Below the pieces are notes generated by a model that was given only the letters and a program-made list of their open reading frames with translations, made no database searches and had not been told where the DNA came from. Both the position numbers and the translations under genes were made by a program. Source: Gammaproteobacteria bacterium (GTDB lineage Bacteria > Pseudomonadota > Gammaproteobacteria > Xanthomonadales > SZUA-36). From it: a stretch of DNA of 64,000 bases. Below, in pieces: positions 27,233 through 36,091 of the stretch. Numbering within the stretch: the stretch's first letter is position 1; each line of letters starts with the position of its first letter. The stretch covers positions 62,001 through 126,000 of the forward strand of contig JAJRUM010000020.1 in assembly GCA_024277815.1 (NCBI GenBank), written 5' to 3'.

Positions 27233-28071
27233 ACGGAGGACCAACCATTGCCGTTATCGGTTCCATCAACCTGGATATCGTAGCCAGTGTAAAAGCATTT
27301 CCCCAACCGGGCGAGACAATAACCGATGCCACTGTCAAAAGATTCCCCGGGGGCAAGGGCGCTAATCAGGCCATTGCCGCTCATCGCCTCGGCGCATCTG
27401 TCCTCATGATTGGCAGAGTGGGCAGCGACCCTGCGGCAGATGAGGCGCTCAGCACACTGCGTAAAGAGGGCGTTGACCTGAGTTACTGTGATTCACTGCA
27501 GGGCTGTGCGACCGGACAAGCATTAATCGTCGTGACTGAGGCAGGAGAGAATCAGATTGTCGTGGCGCCTGGAGCGAATGCCGCCTTCGATGCGGAACAC
27601 CTTGTGATGCCCGAATGCGATGCTGTCATCGCCCAGCTTGAAGTGCCGATGGAAACCATTCTCAAGGCAGCAACTGTCAGCAAGGGATTCTTCTGTTTGA
27701 ATGCTGCACCGGCAAAACCTGTTCCACATGCAGTGCTGGAGCACGTTGACCTGCTGGTAGTCAATGAAATTGAAGCTACCGCACTCGGCAAGGAACGGGA
27801 TGGTTACGCCGGACTGCTTGCCATCACCTACGGCAGCGAAGGGGCAGTATTGAGCCGTCGACACCAGCAAATCGCCACAGCAAAGCCCCCGGCAGTAGAA
27901 GTTGTAGATACCACCGGCGCCGGTGATGCATTTACGGCCGCGCTGACCGTGGCACTGGTCAGCGGTATGAAACCGCAGGCTGCTTTGGAGCAAGCCTGCC
28001 TGGTGGGTGCATTGACAACCACCAGCATGGGCGCGCAGTCATCGCCGCTGGCCAGCGATATCAAGCCCTGA
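27229..28071 (+). CDS. Ribokinase-like PfkB-family sugar kinase
   Basis: This 280-residue kinase shows both PfkB signatures: GGKGANQAIAAHRLGA near the N-terminus and DTTGAGDAFTAAL, with the catalytic Asp, near the C-terminus. The GSINLDIVASV opening and the FPQPGETI segment match ribokinases, which make ribose-5-phosphate from ribose and ATP. Its ATG overlaps the nucleoside hydrolase stop by four bases, so the two are translationally coupled. Together they form a short nucleoside salvage path: nucleoside to base plus ribose to ribose-5-phosphate. At 280 residues it is slightly shorter than E. coli RbsK (309). Confidence 0.92.
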   Translation: MNGGPTIAVIGSINLDIVASVKAFPQPGETITDATVKRFPGGKGANQAIAAHRLGASVLMIGRVGSDPAADEALSTLRKEGVDLSYCDSLQGCATGQALIVVTEAGENQIVVAPGANAAFDAEHLVMPECDAVIAQLEVPMETILKAATVSKGFFCLNAAPAKPVPHAVLEHVDLLVVNEIEATALGKERDGYAGLLAITYGSEGAVLSRRHQQIATAKPPAVEVVDTTGAGDAFTAALTVALVSGMKPQAALEQACLVGALTTTSMGAQSSPLASDIKP

Positions 28072-28077
28072 AGGAAT

Positions 28078-31000
28078 TCAGCTTAGTGGCTTCGTTTCGC
28101 GCGTGATCAACAAATACAATGCCGGAACAATAAACAGTGTAACCACTGTTGAAATCAGCATCCCGCCGATAATCACCAACCCCAATGGCGTCCACATGCT
28201 GCTGTTTTTCATCGTCAATGGCAACAGGCCACCCACTGTTGTCAGCGTGGTCAGAACGATTGGGGTCAAGCGTGTTTGTGCGGCATTGGCAATGGCATCG
28301 CGGATCCCCTCCCCTTTCCGAACCAGTTGATTGGCAGTATCGACCAGGATAATGGAGTTGTTAACCACGATACCCATCAAGCTGGTCAAACCCACGAAAG
28401 CCATGACAGAAAAGGAATAGTCAAAAGCCAACAGTGCCAGTATGGCCCCAGAGAACGCAAAAGGTATGGAGGTAAACACAATTGCAGGTTGGGCAAATGA
28501 CCGGAACTGTAAAACCAGCACTGCAAAAATACCCAGTAGTGAAATCAACAATGCCTTGAGCAGGCCCGCGAATGAATCATTTCTTGATTCCTGCTCGCCA
28601 GCGACTGTGTACCTGATGCCAGGCGGGAACTGCATTTTCTCCAGTTTTTCGACCACCCTGGCAGTGACTTCCGCAGTCAGGTAACCGCTGCGGGTATCCG
28701 CCGTCACCAAGGCATTTCTCTCCAGGTAAAAATGTTGCAGCTGAGACGGCACGGTCTGCAACTCCATGCTTATTAATTGCTTCAGGGGCACGAAAGAACC
28801 ATCATCAGCCATCACCAGCAGCTTGTTCAGGTTGTCAATTTGCGGCGTTGCGGCACTGTCCAGCCGTATCATGATGTCGTAATCATCGCCATTCTGGTCA
28901 CGATAACGGCCGACACGGCTGCCCATCAAACTGGTACGAATGGTATTATCAATACTGCTGACAGATACGTTCAGCAAGGCCGCTTTTTCCCGCCTGACGT
29001 TGATTTCCAAGTCCAGCTTTGGCCGACCCATTGGGTTGTCTACATTGACGGTGCCGGGCGTTGCCATGATCAGCGCCTCGATATCAGCAGCAGTTTGCTG
29101 CAGCAAGCCGAGGTCATCGCCCAGCACCCGGATTGCAATAGGCGCATCAACCGGCGGGCCCTGCTGAAACTCTTTGACCTTGACCTTGGCACCGGGCACC
29201 TGTGCAAAATCACTGCGCAAATCCTTTACCAACTGATGTAGTTCCGGACGCTCCAACTCATTAAGAATAACAAACAGCTGTGCCTTGTTGGCCGATTCAC
29301 CACCAGGGAATTCATTGTAGTAAATACTGGGGTTTTCCCGGCCGATGTTGGCCGCCACCGATTTGACCTGCGTATAAGAACGCACCTGCGTATCAATACG
29401 CCTGGCCAACGCCTGTGTCGCATAAAAACTGCTGCTTTCCGGTAATTCAATATTCAACAGTAACTGGGGTTTCTCTGCCTTTGGGAACAGACTGACCCCA
29501 ACTTTTGCGAACAGCGCCAGACTACCCGCAAACAGGACCAGGGATATTGAAATCACCCACAGCGGATGTTTTAGTGCCGCTGCCAGCGCAGCTTTATAGT
29601 GCTGGCAGGATAGGTGCTCAAGTTGCCGCTGCACAAAATTCCGGCCACTGCCTGGCTCCCCTGCTTTCCGTTGCCTGAACATACGACTGGCCATCAGTGG
29701 TGCCAGTGTCACCGCAATGAAGAACGAAGCGGTCAATACCAATACGACGGTGACCGGCATTGAACGCATAAAACTGCCTACATTGCTCGGCATCATCAGC
29801 ATTGGGATAAACGCAAGAATGGTCGTCGCGGTACCACTGGCGATGGCCCATGCCACCTGCCCGGTTCCACTCGCCGCCGCCTCGAGTGGAGGGAGTCCCA
29901 GCCTCAGCTTCTGGCCAATAGATTCAGTGACCACAATGGCATTGTCCACCAACAGGCCCAGCGCAATCACCAGGCCGACAATCGACATTTGCTGTAAGCC
30001 AAAACTGAAGAAATCAAGCCCGGCTATGCCGATTAACATAGAGACAGGAATCGCCAGGAGAACGATGCTCGCAGCCCTGATTCCCAGCGAGAATAGTATG
30101 ATAAGACCCACCAATACAAGACCTTGCATAAGGTTTACAAAAAACCCATTGACTTGTTTCTTGACGCTCACTGACTGGTCAAAAACAATACTGGTCGCCA
30201 TTGTGGCTGGCAGGTCGGCATTGAATTGCCTGAGTTCACTCTTCAGGCCATCCATGACATTGAAAATGTTGGTATATGCTCGCTGCTCGACCGCGACAAA
30301 CACGGCCCGCTCACCATTGTACAGACCAAGATAGGCGGGTTCGGCATCGACCAGGCTGACTTCAGCGATGTCTTCAACATGAACCACGCTTCCATTTGGC
30401 AACTTCAGGACAGTACGGCGAATCTCTTCCAGTGATTTATAATCACCACTGGTCTTAACTGAGAACCGCTTGGCTCCGGCATCAACAAACCCGCCCGGCA
30501 CATTGGCTGCTGCGCCCACCAGACTGCCTTCCAACACTTCCAGGCTCAGTCCCAGTTCCCGCATGGCTGCAGTGTCAGCTGTCACCTGGACCTGCTGATT
30601 GGGAAAGGCCATTGTACTGGCACGCTTAACGCCAGGAACGCGTGTAAATATCTTTTCCAGGCGCTCTGCCTGGTAGCGCATTTCGCGATAACTGGCCAAC
30701 TCGGACAACAACGCTACCTGTAATACATTGACATCTGTAGGCGAGGCCTGCTTGATATCAATGCTGTAGATCTGCTCTGGTAAATCAGCCCGGATCTTGG
30801 AGATAGCCTGGATGACATCATCATATTTTTCATTCGGATCCACACCAAAGTCGAACTCGACTTCAATGATGGTCACGCCATCTATGATGCGGGTCTTTAC
30901 ATCCTTGATATCCTCCAACTCATTGATTTCTTCCTCGATCGGATCAGTGACGAGTTTTTCCATATCCAGGGGACTGGTGCCAGGGTACGCCACGGTCACG

Positions 31001-31137
31001 ATGACCATCGGAAAATCAAACTGGGGATCTTCAGAACGTGGCATGGTCTGAAAGGACAACACACCGAGCAAAGTCAGCAACGCAACAACTATCAGCGTGA
31101 ACTGATGATTGCGAATAGCATTAACCGGTAGTTGCAT
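28078..31137 (-). CDS. RND-family efflux transporter, inner-membrane subunit
   Basis: This 1019-residue protein has the 12-helix RND layout with two large periplasmic loops. The N-terminal helix is followed by FQTMPRSEDPQFDFPMVIVTV. Helix 4 carries ALGLLVDNAIVVTE, matching the Asp-rich proton relay segment (VGLVIALGLLVDNAIV). The second half repeats the pattern with VGLTSLMGIVVNNSIILVD. It would export small molecules by proton antiport together with the adaptor gene nine bases upstream. No outer-membrane channel gene (TolC type) is adjacent, so it may use a channel encoded elsewhere. The adaptor and pump are probably repressed by the divergent TetR gene. Confidence 0.95.
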   Translation of the reverse strand: MQLPVNAIRNHQFTLIVVALLTLLGVLSFQTMPRSEDPQFDFPMVIVTVAYPGTSPLDMEKLVTDPIEEEINELEDIKDVKTRIIDGVTIIEVEFDFGVDPNEKYDDVIQAISKIRADLPEQIYSIDIKQASPTDVNVLQVALLSELASYREMRYQAERLEKIFTRVPGVKRASTMAFPNQQVQVTADTAAMRELGLSLEVLEGSLVGAAANVPGGFVDAGAKRFSVKTSGDYKSLEEIRRTVLKLPNGSVVHVEDIAEVSLVDAEPAYLGLYNGERAVFVAVEQRAYTNIFNVMDGLKSELRQFNADLPATMATSIVFDQSVSVKKQVNGFFVNLMQGLVLVGLIILFSLGIRAASIVLLAIPVSMLIGIAGLDFFSFGLQQMSIVGLVIALGLLVDNAIVVTESIGQKLRLGLPPLEAAASGTGQVAWAIASGTATTILAFIPMLMMPSNVGSFMRSMPVTVVLVLTASFFIAVTLAPLMASRMFRQRKAGEPGSGRNFVQRQLEHLSCQHYKAALAAALKHPLWVISISLVLFAGSLALFAKVGVSLFPKAEKPQLLLNIELPESSSFYATQALARRIDTQVRSYTQVKSVAANIGRENPSIYYNEFPGGESANKAQLFVILNELERPELHQLVKDLRSDFAQVPGAKVKVKEFQQGPPVDAPIAIRVLGDDLGLLQQTAADIEALIMATPGTVNVDNPMGRPKLDLEINVRREKAALLNVSVSSIDNTIRTSLMGSRVGRYRDQNGDDYDIMIRLDSAATPQIDNLNKLLVMADDGSFVPLKQLISMELQTVPSQLQHFYLERNALVTADTRSGYLTAEVTARVVEKLEKMQFPPGIRYTVAGEQESRNDSFAGLLKALLISLLGIFAVLVLQFRSFAQPAIVFTSIPFAFSGAILALLAFDYSFSVMAFVGLTSLMGIVVNNSIILVDTANQLVRKGEGIRDAIANAAQTRLTPIVLTTLTTVGGLLPLTMKNSSMWTPLGLVIIGGMLISTVVTLFIVPALYLLITRETKPLS

Positions 31138-31145
31138 ACGCTGGT

Positions 31146-32201
31146 CTAGCGACTGTCAACGACTGTGACCAGGCTACCGTCACTAAGATAGGGTGCCCCA
31201 AGCCGGATAACCTGATCATCAGGCTTAAGGCTGCCGCGTACAGCAATTTCATCTTGCAAAATTTCAACGATCTCAACATCGACTGCATGGACAATACTTT
31301 TTTCTGCATCAAGTACAAAAACAACCGCGGACCCACCCATTGCCTTGAATACTGACTCAACCGGAATGTAATACTGCAAGTCACCGGACAGTGGTGAGAT
31401 TTCCACCCTCGCAATCAAACCCGAACGTAGCGTATAGCCTTGATCGTCGACCATGATTTCGACTTCAAAGGTGCCTGCTGCTGAGTCTGTGCTCATCGCA
31501 ATTTCAGATATTGCGCCACTAAACTCCCGCCCCGGATAGGCATCCAGAGAAATGGCCACCGGGTCACCCATACCCACTTTGACGATATCCTGATCAATCA
31601 GGCCAACCCTGACCACGGTGCCCTGCTTGTTTGATGCAAGTAAAAAGACCGGTTGGCCAGGCTTGATCAACTCACTGGACTCGACGTAACGTCGCAGTAT
31701 GCGCCCGGCATCAGGCGCGCGGATGACTGAAAGTTTCTTATTAAAGTTCGCGATTTGTAATTCCGCTGCGGCAACATCATTGGCTGCCTGCGCGTTCTGC
31801 TTCACCTGTAAAGACACCAGCGCTTCAGCATATAGCTGGCTGAATCTCGCGAGGTCCGCTGCAGATTTGCGGAAGTTGGAAGCAGCGCGTTGCTGCTGCG
31901 CATCTATCTCTTCCTGGTCAAGCGTTGCCAGCACCTGCCCGGCCACCACGGCATCACCTTCTTCTGCCTCAATACGTTCAATCAGACCACCGGTTTTAAA
32001 TGACAGGCGCATCTCATTTTTATGACTGATCCGGCCACTGGTTGTAATCGGCTGGCTGCGTTGTTCATACTTTACCGGCGCCACGGTCACCGCTACCGCT
32101 TCCGTTGAGTCGGCCCAAAGAGAACCTGGCAGCACTAACATCAGTGACAATACCGATAGTACAGAGGATTTTGAAAGCACTTGATTGAGATTGTAGTTCA
32201 T
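31146..32201 (-). CDS. RND efflux periplasmic adaptor (membrane fusion protein)
   Basis: This 351-residue adaptor has a signal peptide (about 1-30, ending SLWADS), a lipoyl-type hairpin half (TTSGRISHKNEMRLSF, EAEEGDAVVAGQVLATLD), an alpha-helical hairpin (about 105-165) and the second lipoyl half beginning IRAPDAGRILRR. It links the inner-membrane pump to an outer-membrane channel. It is the first gene of the operon. Its start lies about 35 bases from a TTGACA-17-TACAGT promoter embedded in a palindrome. Confidence 0.93.
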   Translation of the reverse strand: MNYNLNQVLSKSSVLSVLSLMLVLPGSLWADSTEAVAVTVAPVKYEQRSQPITTSGRISHKNEMRLSFKTGGLIERIEAEEGDAVVAGQVLATLDQEEIDAQQQRAASNFRKSAADLARFSQLYAEALVSLQVKQNAQAANDVAAAELQIANFNKKLSVIRAPDAGRILRRYVESSELIKPGQPVFLLASNKQGTVVRVGLIDQDIVKVGMGDPVAISLDAYPGREFSGAISEIAMSTDSAAGTFEVEIMVDDQGYTLRSGLIARVEISPLSGDLQYYIPVESVFKAMGGSAVVFVLDAEKSIVHAVDVEIVEILQDEIAVRGSLKPDDQVIRLGAPYLSDGSLVTVVDSR

Positions 32202-32234
32202 TACTGTTTAGATTCGCCCCGAGCCAATGTTTAC

Positions 32235-32263
32235 ACTGTATACATCTATGTTGCCACTGTCAA
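32235..32263 (-). promoter_or_regulatory. Candidate promoter of the RND operon
   Basis: On the minus strand, a perfect TTGACA (32263-32258) and TACAGT (32240-32235, four of six) are 17 bases apart. Transcription would start near 32228, about 27 bases before the adaptor start. The -35 element overlaps the right arm of the palindrome at 32243-32271. Confidence 0.65.
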
Positions 32264-32271
32264 CATAGATG
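32243..32271. promoter_or_regulatory. Palindromic operator candidate for the TetR-family regulator
   Basis: A perfect inverted repeat has 11-base arms, CATCTATGTTG at 32243-32253 and CAACATAGATG at 32261-32271, with a 7-base spacer. It lies between the divergent adaptor and tetR-type genes and covers promoter elements of both directions, so bound repressor would block both. Confidence 0.75.
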
Positions 32272-32280
32272 ATGTATGAT
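32251..32280 (+). promoter_or_regulatory. Candidate promoter of the TetR-type gene
   Basis: TTGCCA (32251-32256) and TATGAT (32275-32280), each five of six matches to consensus, are 18 bases apart. The expected start of transcription, near 32287, coincides with the ATG at 32288, so the message may be leaderless or nearly so. Confidence 0.5.
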
Positions 32281-32287
32281 TCGCCCT

Positions 32288-32926
32288 ATGAACAAGCAGG
32301 CTGCGTCAGAAAAACCCTATCACCATGGTGATTTACACGAGAAAATACTGTGTTCAGCATGTGAACTGCTCGAAGAAAACACGGTGTCCTCCCTCAGCCT
32401 GAGAGCGGTAGCAAAAAAAGTCGGGGTCAGCCACACAGCACCCTATCGCCATTTTAAGGACAAGGAGAGCCTGCTGGCAGGTATTGCTGCTGTCGGCTTT
32501 GACCGCCTGTCTGCACAGCTGGCCGATGCTGTGGCTGCTTTTCCTGATGACCCGGCTACTCAGCTACAGGAAGCTGGTCACCGTTATGTGCAATTGGCGC
32601 TTGAATGTCCGCAATGCACGCAACTGATGTTTGGTGGCATCCTGCCCTGTGATGACACCTACCCTGCGCTCAGGGCCTCAGGCGATGCGGCCTTTGACGG
32701 TTTGAAACAGATCATCGAGGACGGCCAGGCCAGCGGTGCATTCAAAACAGGCGATATCGAACTGTTGGCATTGACCGCATGGTCAGCCATTCACGGGCTT
32801 AGCCTTTTACTGGTAAGCGGCAATCTGCCGGAAATACTTTCATCGATGATCGATAACCGCGCACTTACAAGCGCAGTGACAACCACCATGCTGGAAGGCC
32901 TGAAGGCCCACCACTCAGATATTTAA
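32288..32926 (+). CDS. TetR-family transcriptional regulator
   Basis: This one-component regulator of about 212 residues has an N-terminal helix-turn-helix (SLRAVAKKVGVSHTAPYRHFKDKESLL) typical of TetR and a C-terminal ligand-binding domain with SAIHGLSLLLVSG, a pattern of the TetR_C_33 (WHG) type. I favour ATG 32288 because the candidate promoter would start transcription there. An in-frame ATG at 32276 would lie inside the -10 element. It is divergent from the RND operon and probably represses it and itself through the shared palindrome. The SDR gene follows after ten bases. Confidence 0.9.
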   Translation: MNKQAASEKPYHHGDLHEKILCSACELLEENTVSSLSLRAVAKKVGVSHTAPYRHFKDKESLLAGIAAVGFDRLSAQLADAVAAFPDDPATQLQEAGHRYVQLALECPQCTQLMFGGILPCDDTYPALRASGDAAFDGLKQIIEDGQASGAFKTGDIELLALTAWSAIHGLSLLLVSGNLPEILSSMIDNRALTSAVTTTMLEGLKAHHSDI

Positions 32927-32936
32927 GGAATTATTA

Positions 32937-33743
32937 GTGACACACCCAAGTTGGAAAAATACCATCGCAATCTCCGGTGCAGGCAGCGGTTTTGGCGCAT
33001 CTTTGGCACATAAGTATGCTGCGGACGGCTGGAAGGTAGCTGTCACCGATATCGATGAAAGCCGGGCACAGCAGGTTCTTTTCGAAATCAATCAACTCGG
33101 CGGTGATGGTTTTTACCTGCAGCTGGATACCACCCGCTCTGAACATTGGCAAGCCCTCGAGGAACGGGTTCTGGAGCAATGGGGTGGCCTGCATGTACTG
33201 GTCAATAATGCCGGAGTTGCGGCGGCAGGCAATATCGAAGACACCAGTATGGAAGACTGGCAATGGATACTGGACATTGATCTTATGGGTGTCGTACGCG
33301 GGTGTCACCAGTTCGCCCGCATGTTCAAACGACAAAACGGCGGGCACATAGTCAACGTCTCCTCTTTTGCCGGCCTGGCGGGCCTGCCTTTCATTACTGC
33401 CTATGGTGTTGCCAAGGCTGGCGTGGTGGCATTATCCGAAGCCCTCAGAGCAGAAATGCAACCACATGGGGTCGGCGTTACTGTTGTTTGCCCGGCATTT
33501 GTCCGCACCCGTCTGCTGGATACATTTCGTGCAACCAAACCCGATACCATGGCAACAGTTACACGCTGGATGGATACATCCGGAGTTTCTTCTGATGATG
33601 TCGCTGCAGATATTCAAACGGCGGTCAGGAATCAGACATTCCTGTTACTGACACACGCTTCCACCCGCAAGGCCTGGAAGTTAAAACGCTGGTTTCCGGA
33701 AAAATACTTCAAACAGGTGGTGAAACGCTCCAGCGGAGCGTAG
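32937..33743 (+). CDS. Short-chain dehydrogenase/reductase (SDR) with GTG start
   Basis: This 268-residue classical SDR has the cofactor motif GAGSGFG at residues 14-20, NNAG at about 90, and the catalytic Ser and Tyr-x-x-x-Lys in VSSFAGLAG...YGVAK. An Asp-Ile-Asp stretch (VTDIDESR) after the second strand suggests NAD preference. The start is GTG at 32937, preceded by AAGGAA. It lies ten bases after the tetR-type gene, so the two are likely co-transcribed. The substrate is unknown; being in the regulator's transcript suggests a link to the same chemical signal as the pump. Confidence 0.9.
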   Translation: MTHPSWKNTIAISGAGSGFGASLAHKYAADGWKVAVTDIDESRAQQVLFEINQLGGDGFYLQLDTTRSEHWQALEERVLEQWGGLHVLVNNAGVAAAGNIEDTSMEDWQWILDIDLMGVVRGCHQFARMFKRQNGGHIVNVSSFAGLAGLPFITAYGVAKAGVVALSEALRAEMQPHGVGVTVVCPAFVRTRLLDTFRATKPDTMATVTRWMDTSGVSSDDVAADIQTAVRNQTFLLLTHASTRKAWKLKRWFPEKYFKQVVKRSSGA

Positions 33744-33754
33744 ACGACATATCT

Positions 33755-34567
33755 TCATCGTATAGGATAGACCGGATGCGCCGCGCCGGGGTTATAAAGC
33801 GACAGCATTTTCGCTTCCAGCTTTGCCAACCGTTGCTGGCGGTTATCAGGACTCGGATGAGTGCTCAGAAACTGTGGCGTCCCGGATTTTGATTCTGCGC
33901 CCATTTTATGCCACAGGCTGACGGCAGCCCGGGGATCATATCCCGACCTTGCAGCCAGCTCGATACCAATAATATCCGCCTCTTTCTCAGCCGCTCGACT
34001 GTTTGGAAGCGTTACTGCCAGCATCGCTGTCAGCGCTGCCCCGGTCAGGGCAACACCCGTATTGTCAGAGGCAATCCCAACCGCAGCTACGCCGATGGCG
34101 CTGGCCATCTGTATCGACATCTTTTCTGCTGTGTGTTTAGCCAGTGCATGTGATATCTCATGAGCCATCACTTGCGCCAACTCATCATCAGTCGGCTGAA
34201 TTTTCTCCAGCAAGCCAGTGTAAATTGCCATTCGCCCGCCTGCCATGCACCATGCGTTCACCATTTTGGGGTCATCTATTACGACCACACTCCACTCCCA
34301 GCGCGAAGTATCCGGCCGCATCTTTATCGCCTCGGTAATCAGACGCCCGGTTATCTCCAAAACCCGCGCATTTACGGCTGAACTGCCCTCAATCTTGCCA
34401 GCCTGATCCAATCCCTGGACGGTCGACAGGTAGGCCTCTTTCGACGAGACAATCGCCGACTCTTCAGAAACCAGCATAAGCTGCTTACGGCCTGTAGGAC
34501 TGGTCGCACATGCTGCCAGCAATGAAGAGAGTACTACCAGGATAAGAAAACGCCGTGCGCTAATCAT
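33755..34567 (-). CDS. M48-family metallopeptidase lipoprotein
   Basis: This 270-residue protein begins with a lipoprotein signal (MISARRFLILVVLSSLLAAC, modified Cys20). Its zinc site is H136-E-I-S-H140, with the third ligand Glu in EKEADIIGIELAARSGYDP. Proteins of this kind (LoiP/YcaL/BepA-related) degrade or assist folding of outer-membrane proteins in the periplasm. A tetratricopeptide tail like that of BepA is absent, so it is closer to LoiP or YcaL. It is convergent with the SDR gene and divergent from trhP. Confidence 0.92.
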   Translation of the reverse strand: MISARRFLILVVLSSLLAACATSPTGRKQLMLVSEESAIVSSKEAYLSTVQGLDQAGKIEGSSAVNARVLEITGRLITEAIKMRPDTSRWEWSVVVIDDPKMVNAWCMAGGRMAIYTGLLEKIQPTDDELAQVMAHEISHALAKHTAEKMSIQMASAIGVAAVGIASDNTGVALTGAALTAMLAVTLPNSRAAEKEADIIGIELAARSGYDPRAAVSLWHKMGAESKSGTPQFLSTHPSPDNRQQRLAKLEAKMLSLYNPGAAHPVYPIR

Positions 34568-34699
34568 ATATCTGCCTCAAAGTAAATCTCAGTTATCAAT
34601 TGTAACCGAATGCAAATATAAGCACACAATAGAAAATTCCGAACCCGATATGCGCCGATACTGTAAAATCCCCGCTCCAGTAACCACATGCATAATGCG

Positions 34700-36034
34700 A
34701 TGAAAAGACCTGAACTCCTGTCTCCTGCCGGTTCCCTGAATCACATGCGCTTTGCGTACGCCTATGGTGCGGACGCGGTGTATGCAGGCCAGCCACGCTA
34801 CAGCCTGCGGGTACGCAACAATGAATTCAGCAAACAGGAAACCCTCGGCAAAGGCATTGAGGAAGCCCATGGTATGGGCAAGCTGTTTTTTCTCGCCAGT
34901 AACATCGCCCCACACAACAGCAAACTGAAAACTTACATCAATGATCTGGAACCCATCATTGAAATGGGTCCGGATGCACTGATCATGTCCGATCCGGGTC
35001 TGATAATGATGGTGCGGGAACGCTGGCCGGACCAGACCATTCATCTGTCAGTGCAGTCCAATGTCGTAAATTACGCAGCGGTTAAATTCTGGCAGGGTAT
35101 GGGGCTGAAACGGATCATTATTTCGCGCGAACTTTCGCTTAAGGAAGTTGCTGAAATTCGTGAACAATGCCCGGATATGGAGCTGGAAACATTCGTACAT
35201 GGTGCCTTGTGCATTGCCTACTCCGGCCGCTGCCTTTTGTCCGGCTACATGTCACACCGCGATTCCAACCAGGGCGCATGTACCAACACCTGCCGCTGGA
35301 AATATGATGTACATGAGGCACGTGAGACTGACACTGGCGACACCGTTCCACTGGCGCTTCCTCAAGTTGACACCGAAGGCCAGCCAACCACTGAATCACC
35401 CATTGTTCTGCTGGAAGAAGAAAACCGACCGGGTGAGCTGATGCCTGCATTTGAAGACGAACACGGCACGTACATCATGAATTCAAAGGATCTGCGTGCG
35501 GTCCAGCACGTTGAAAAACTGACACGCATGGGAATAGACTCTTTCAAAATTGAAGGCCGCACTAAATCTGTCTACTACGTAGCCCGGACTACCCAGGTCT
35601 ACCGGCAAGCCATTGACGACGCCATCGCAGGCCGGTCTTTCGACATGGGCCTGATGGATGAGCTGGAAGGCATGGCCAACCGTGGCTTTACCGAGGGTTT
35701 CTATCGCCGCCATCCGCCTGCTGACTACCAGAATTATGAACGAGGCGTTGCCACCAGCGACAAACAGCAGTTTGTCGGTGCGATTCTTGACTGCAGTAAT
35801 GAGTGGCTGACGGTCGATGTTAAAAACAGATTCGAGACCGGGGACCAGATGCAACTGCTGACGACCAAAGGCAACCTGACCTTCACCCTGCCAGCCATCA
35901 TTGGCCGCAATGGCGAACCCACGGATGCAGCACCAGGCTCAGGACATGTGGTGAAAATCCCCCTGCCCGGCGACATGGAGGCAGATAACATTGATCCGTA
36001 TTCGTTGCTGATTCGCTATTTACCCACAACATAA
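34700..36034 (+). CDS. trhP: Peptidase U32-family tRNA hydroxylation protein TrhP (YegQ)
   Basis: This protein of about 444 residues matches YegQ/TrhP very closely at the N-terminus (ELLSPAGSLNHMRFAYAYGADAVYAGQPRYSLRVRNNEF). It acts with prephenate in an oxygen-independent route to 5-hydroxyuridine at the tRNA wobble position. The cysteines for an iron-sulfur cluster lie in VHGALCIAYSGRCLLSGY and GACTNTCRWKYD. I start at ATG 34700, which aligns with E. coli (M-x-K-PELLSPAG); an ATG at 34688 adds four residues. It has a 30-residue acidic insertion near residues 225-255 (TVPLALPQVDTEGQ region). It is interesting that a second U32 pair, UbiU/UbiV, occurs in the same window. Confidence 0.93.
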   Translation: MKRPELLSPAGSLNHMRFAYAYGADAVYAGQPRYSLRVRNNEFSKQETLGKGIEEAHGMGKLFFLASNIAPHNSKLKTYINDLEPIIEMGPDALIMSDPGLIMMVRERWPDQTIHLSVQSNVVNYAAVKFWQGMGLKRIIISRELSLKEVAEIREQCPDMELETFVHGALCIAYSGRCLLSGYMSHRDSNQGACTNTCRWKYDVHEARETDTGDTVPLALPQVDTEGQPTTESPIVLLEEENRPGELMPAFEDEHGTYIMNSKDLRAVQHVEKLTRMGIDSFKIEGRTKSVYYVARTTQVYRQAIDDAIAGRSFDMGLMDELEGMANRGFTEGFYRRHPPADYQNYERGVATSDKQQFVGAILDCSNEWLTVDVKNRFETGDQMQLLTTKGNLTFTLPAIIGRNGEPTDAAPGSGHVVKIPLPGDMEADNIDPYSLLIRYLPTT

Positions 36035-36061
36035 AAAAGGGGCCGGATACATACCGGCCCC
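36033..36061 (-). terminator. Rho-independent terminator for the minus-strand lipoprotein gene
   Basis: GGGGCCGG (36039-36046) pairs with CCGGCCCC (36054-36061) around a 7-base loop. On the minus strand the stem is followed by a run of T (complement of 36038-36033). It overlaps the trhP stop codon and may also slow plus-strand transcription. Confidence 0.8.
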
Positions 36062-36091
36062 CTGCTATCAATAAACTACAGTCTGAGCCGG

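Noticed and set aside
29717-30334. Open frame of 205 codons on the plus strand
   Set aside because: It is antisense to the RND pump and has no ribosome-binding site or recognisable domain.
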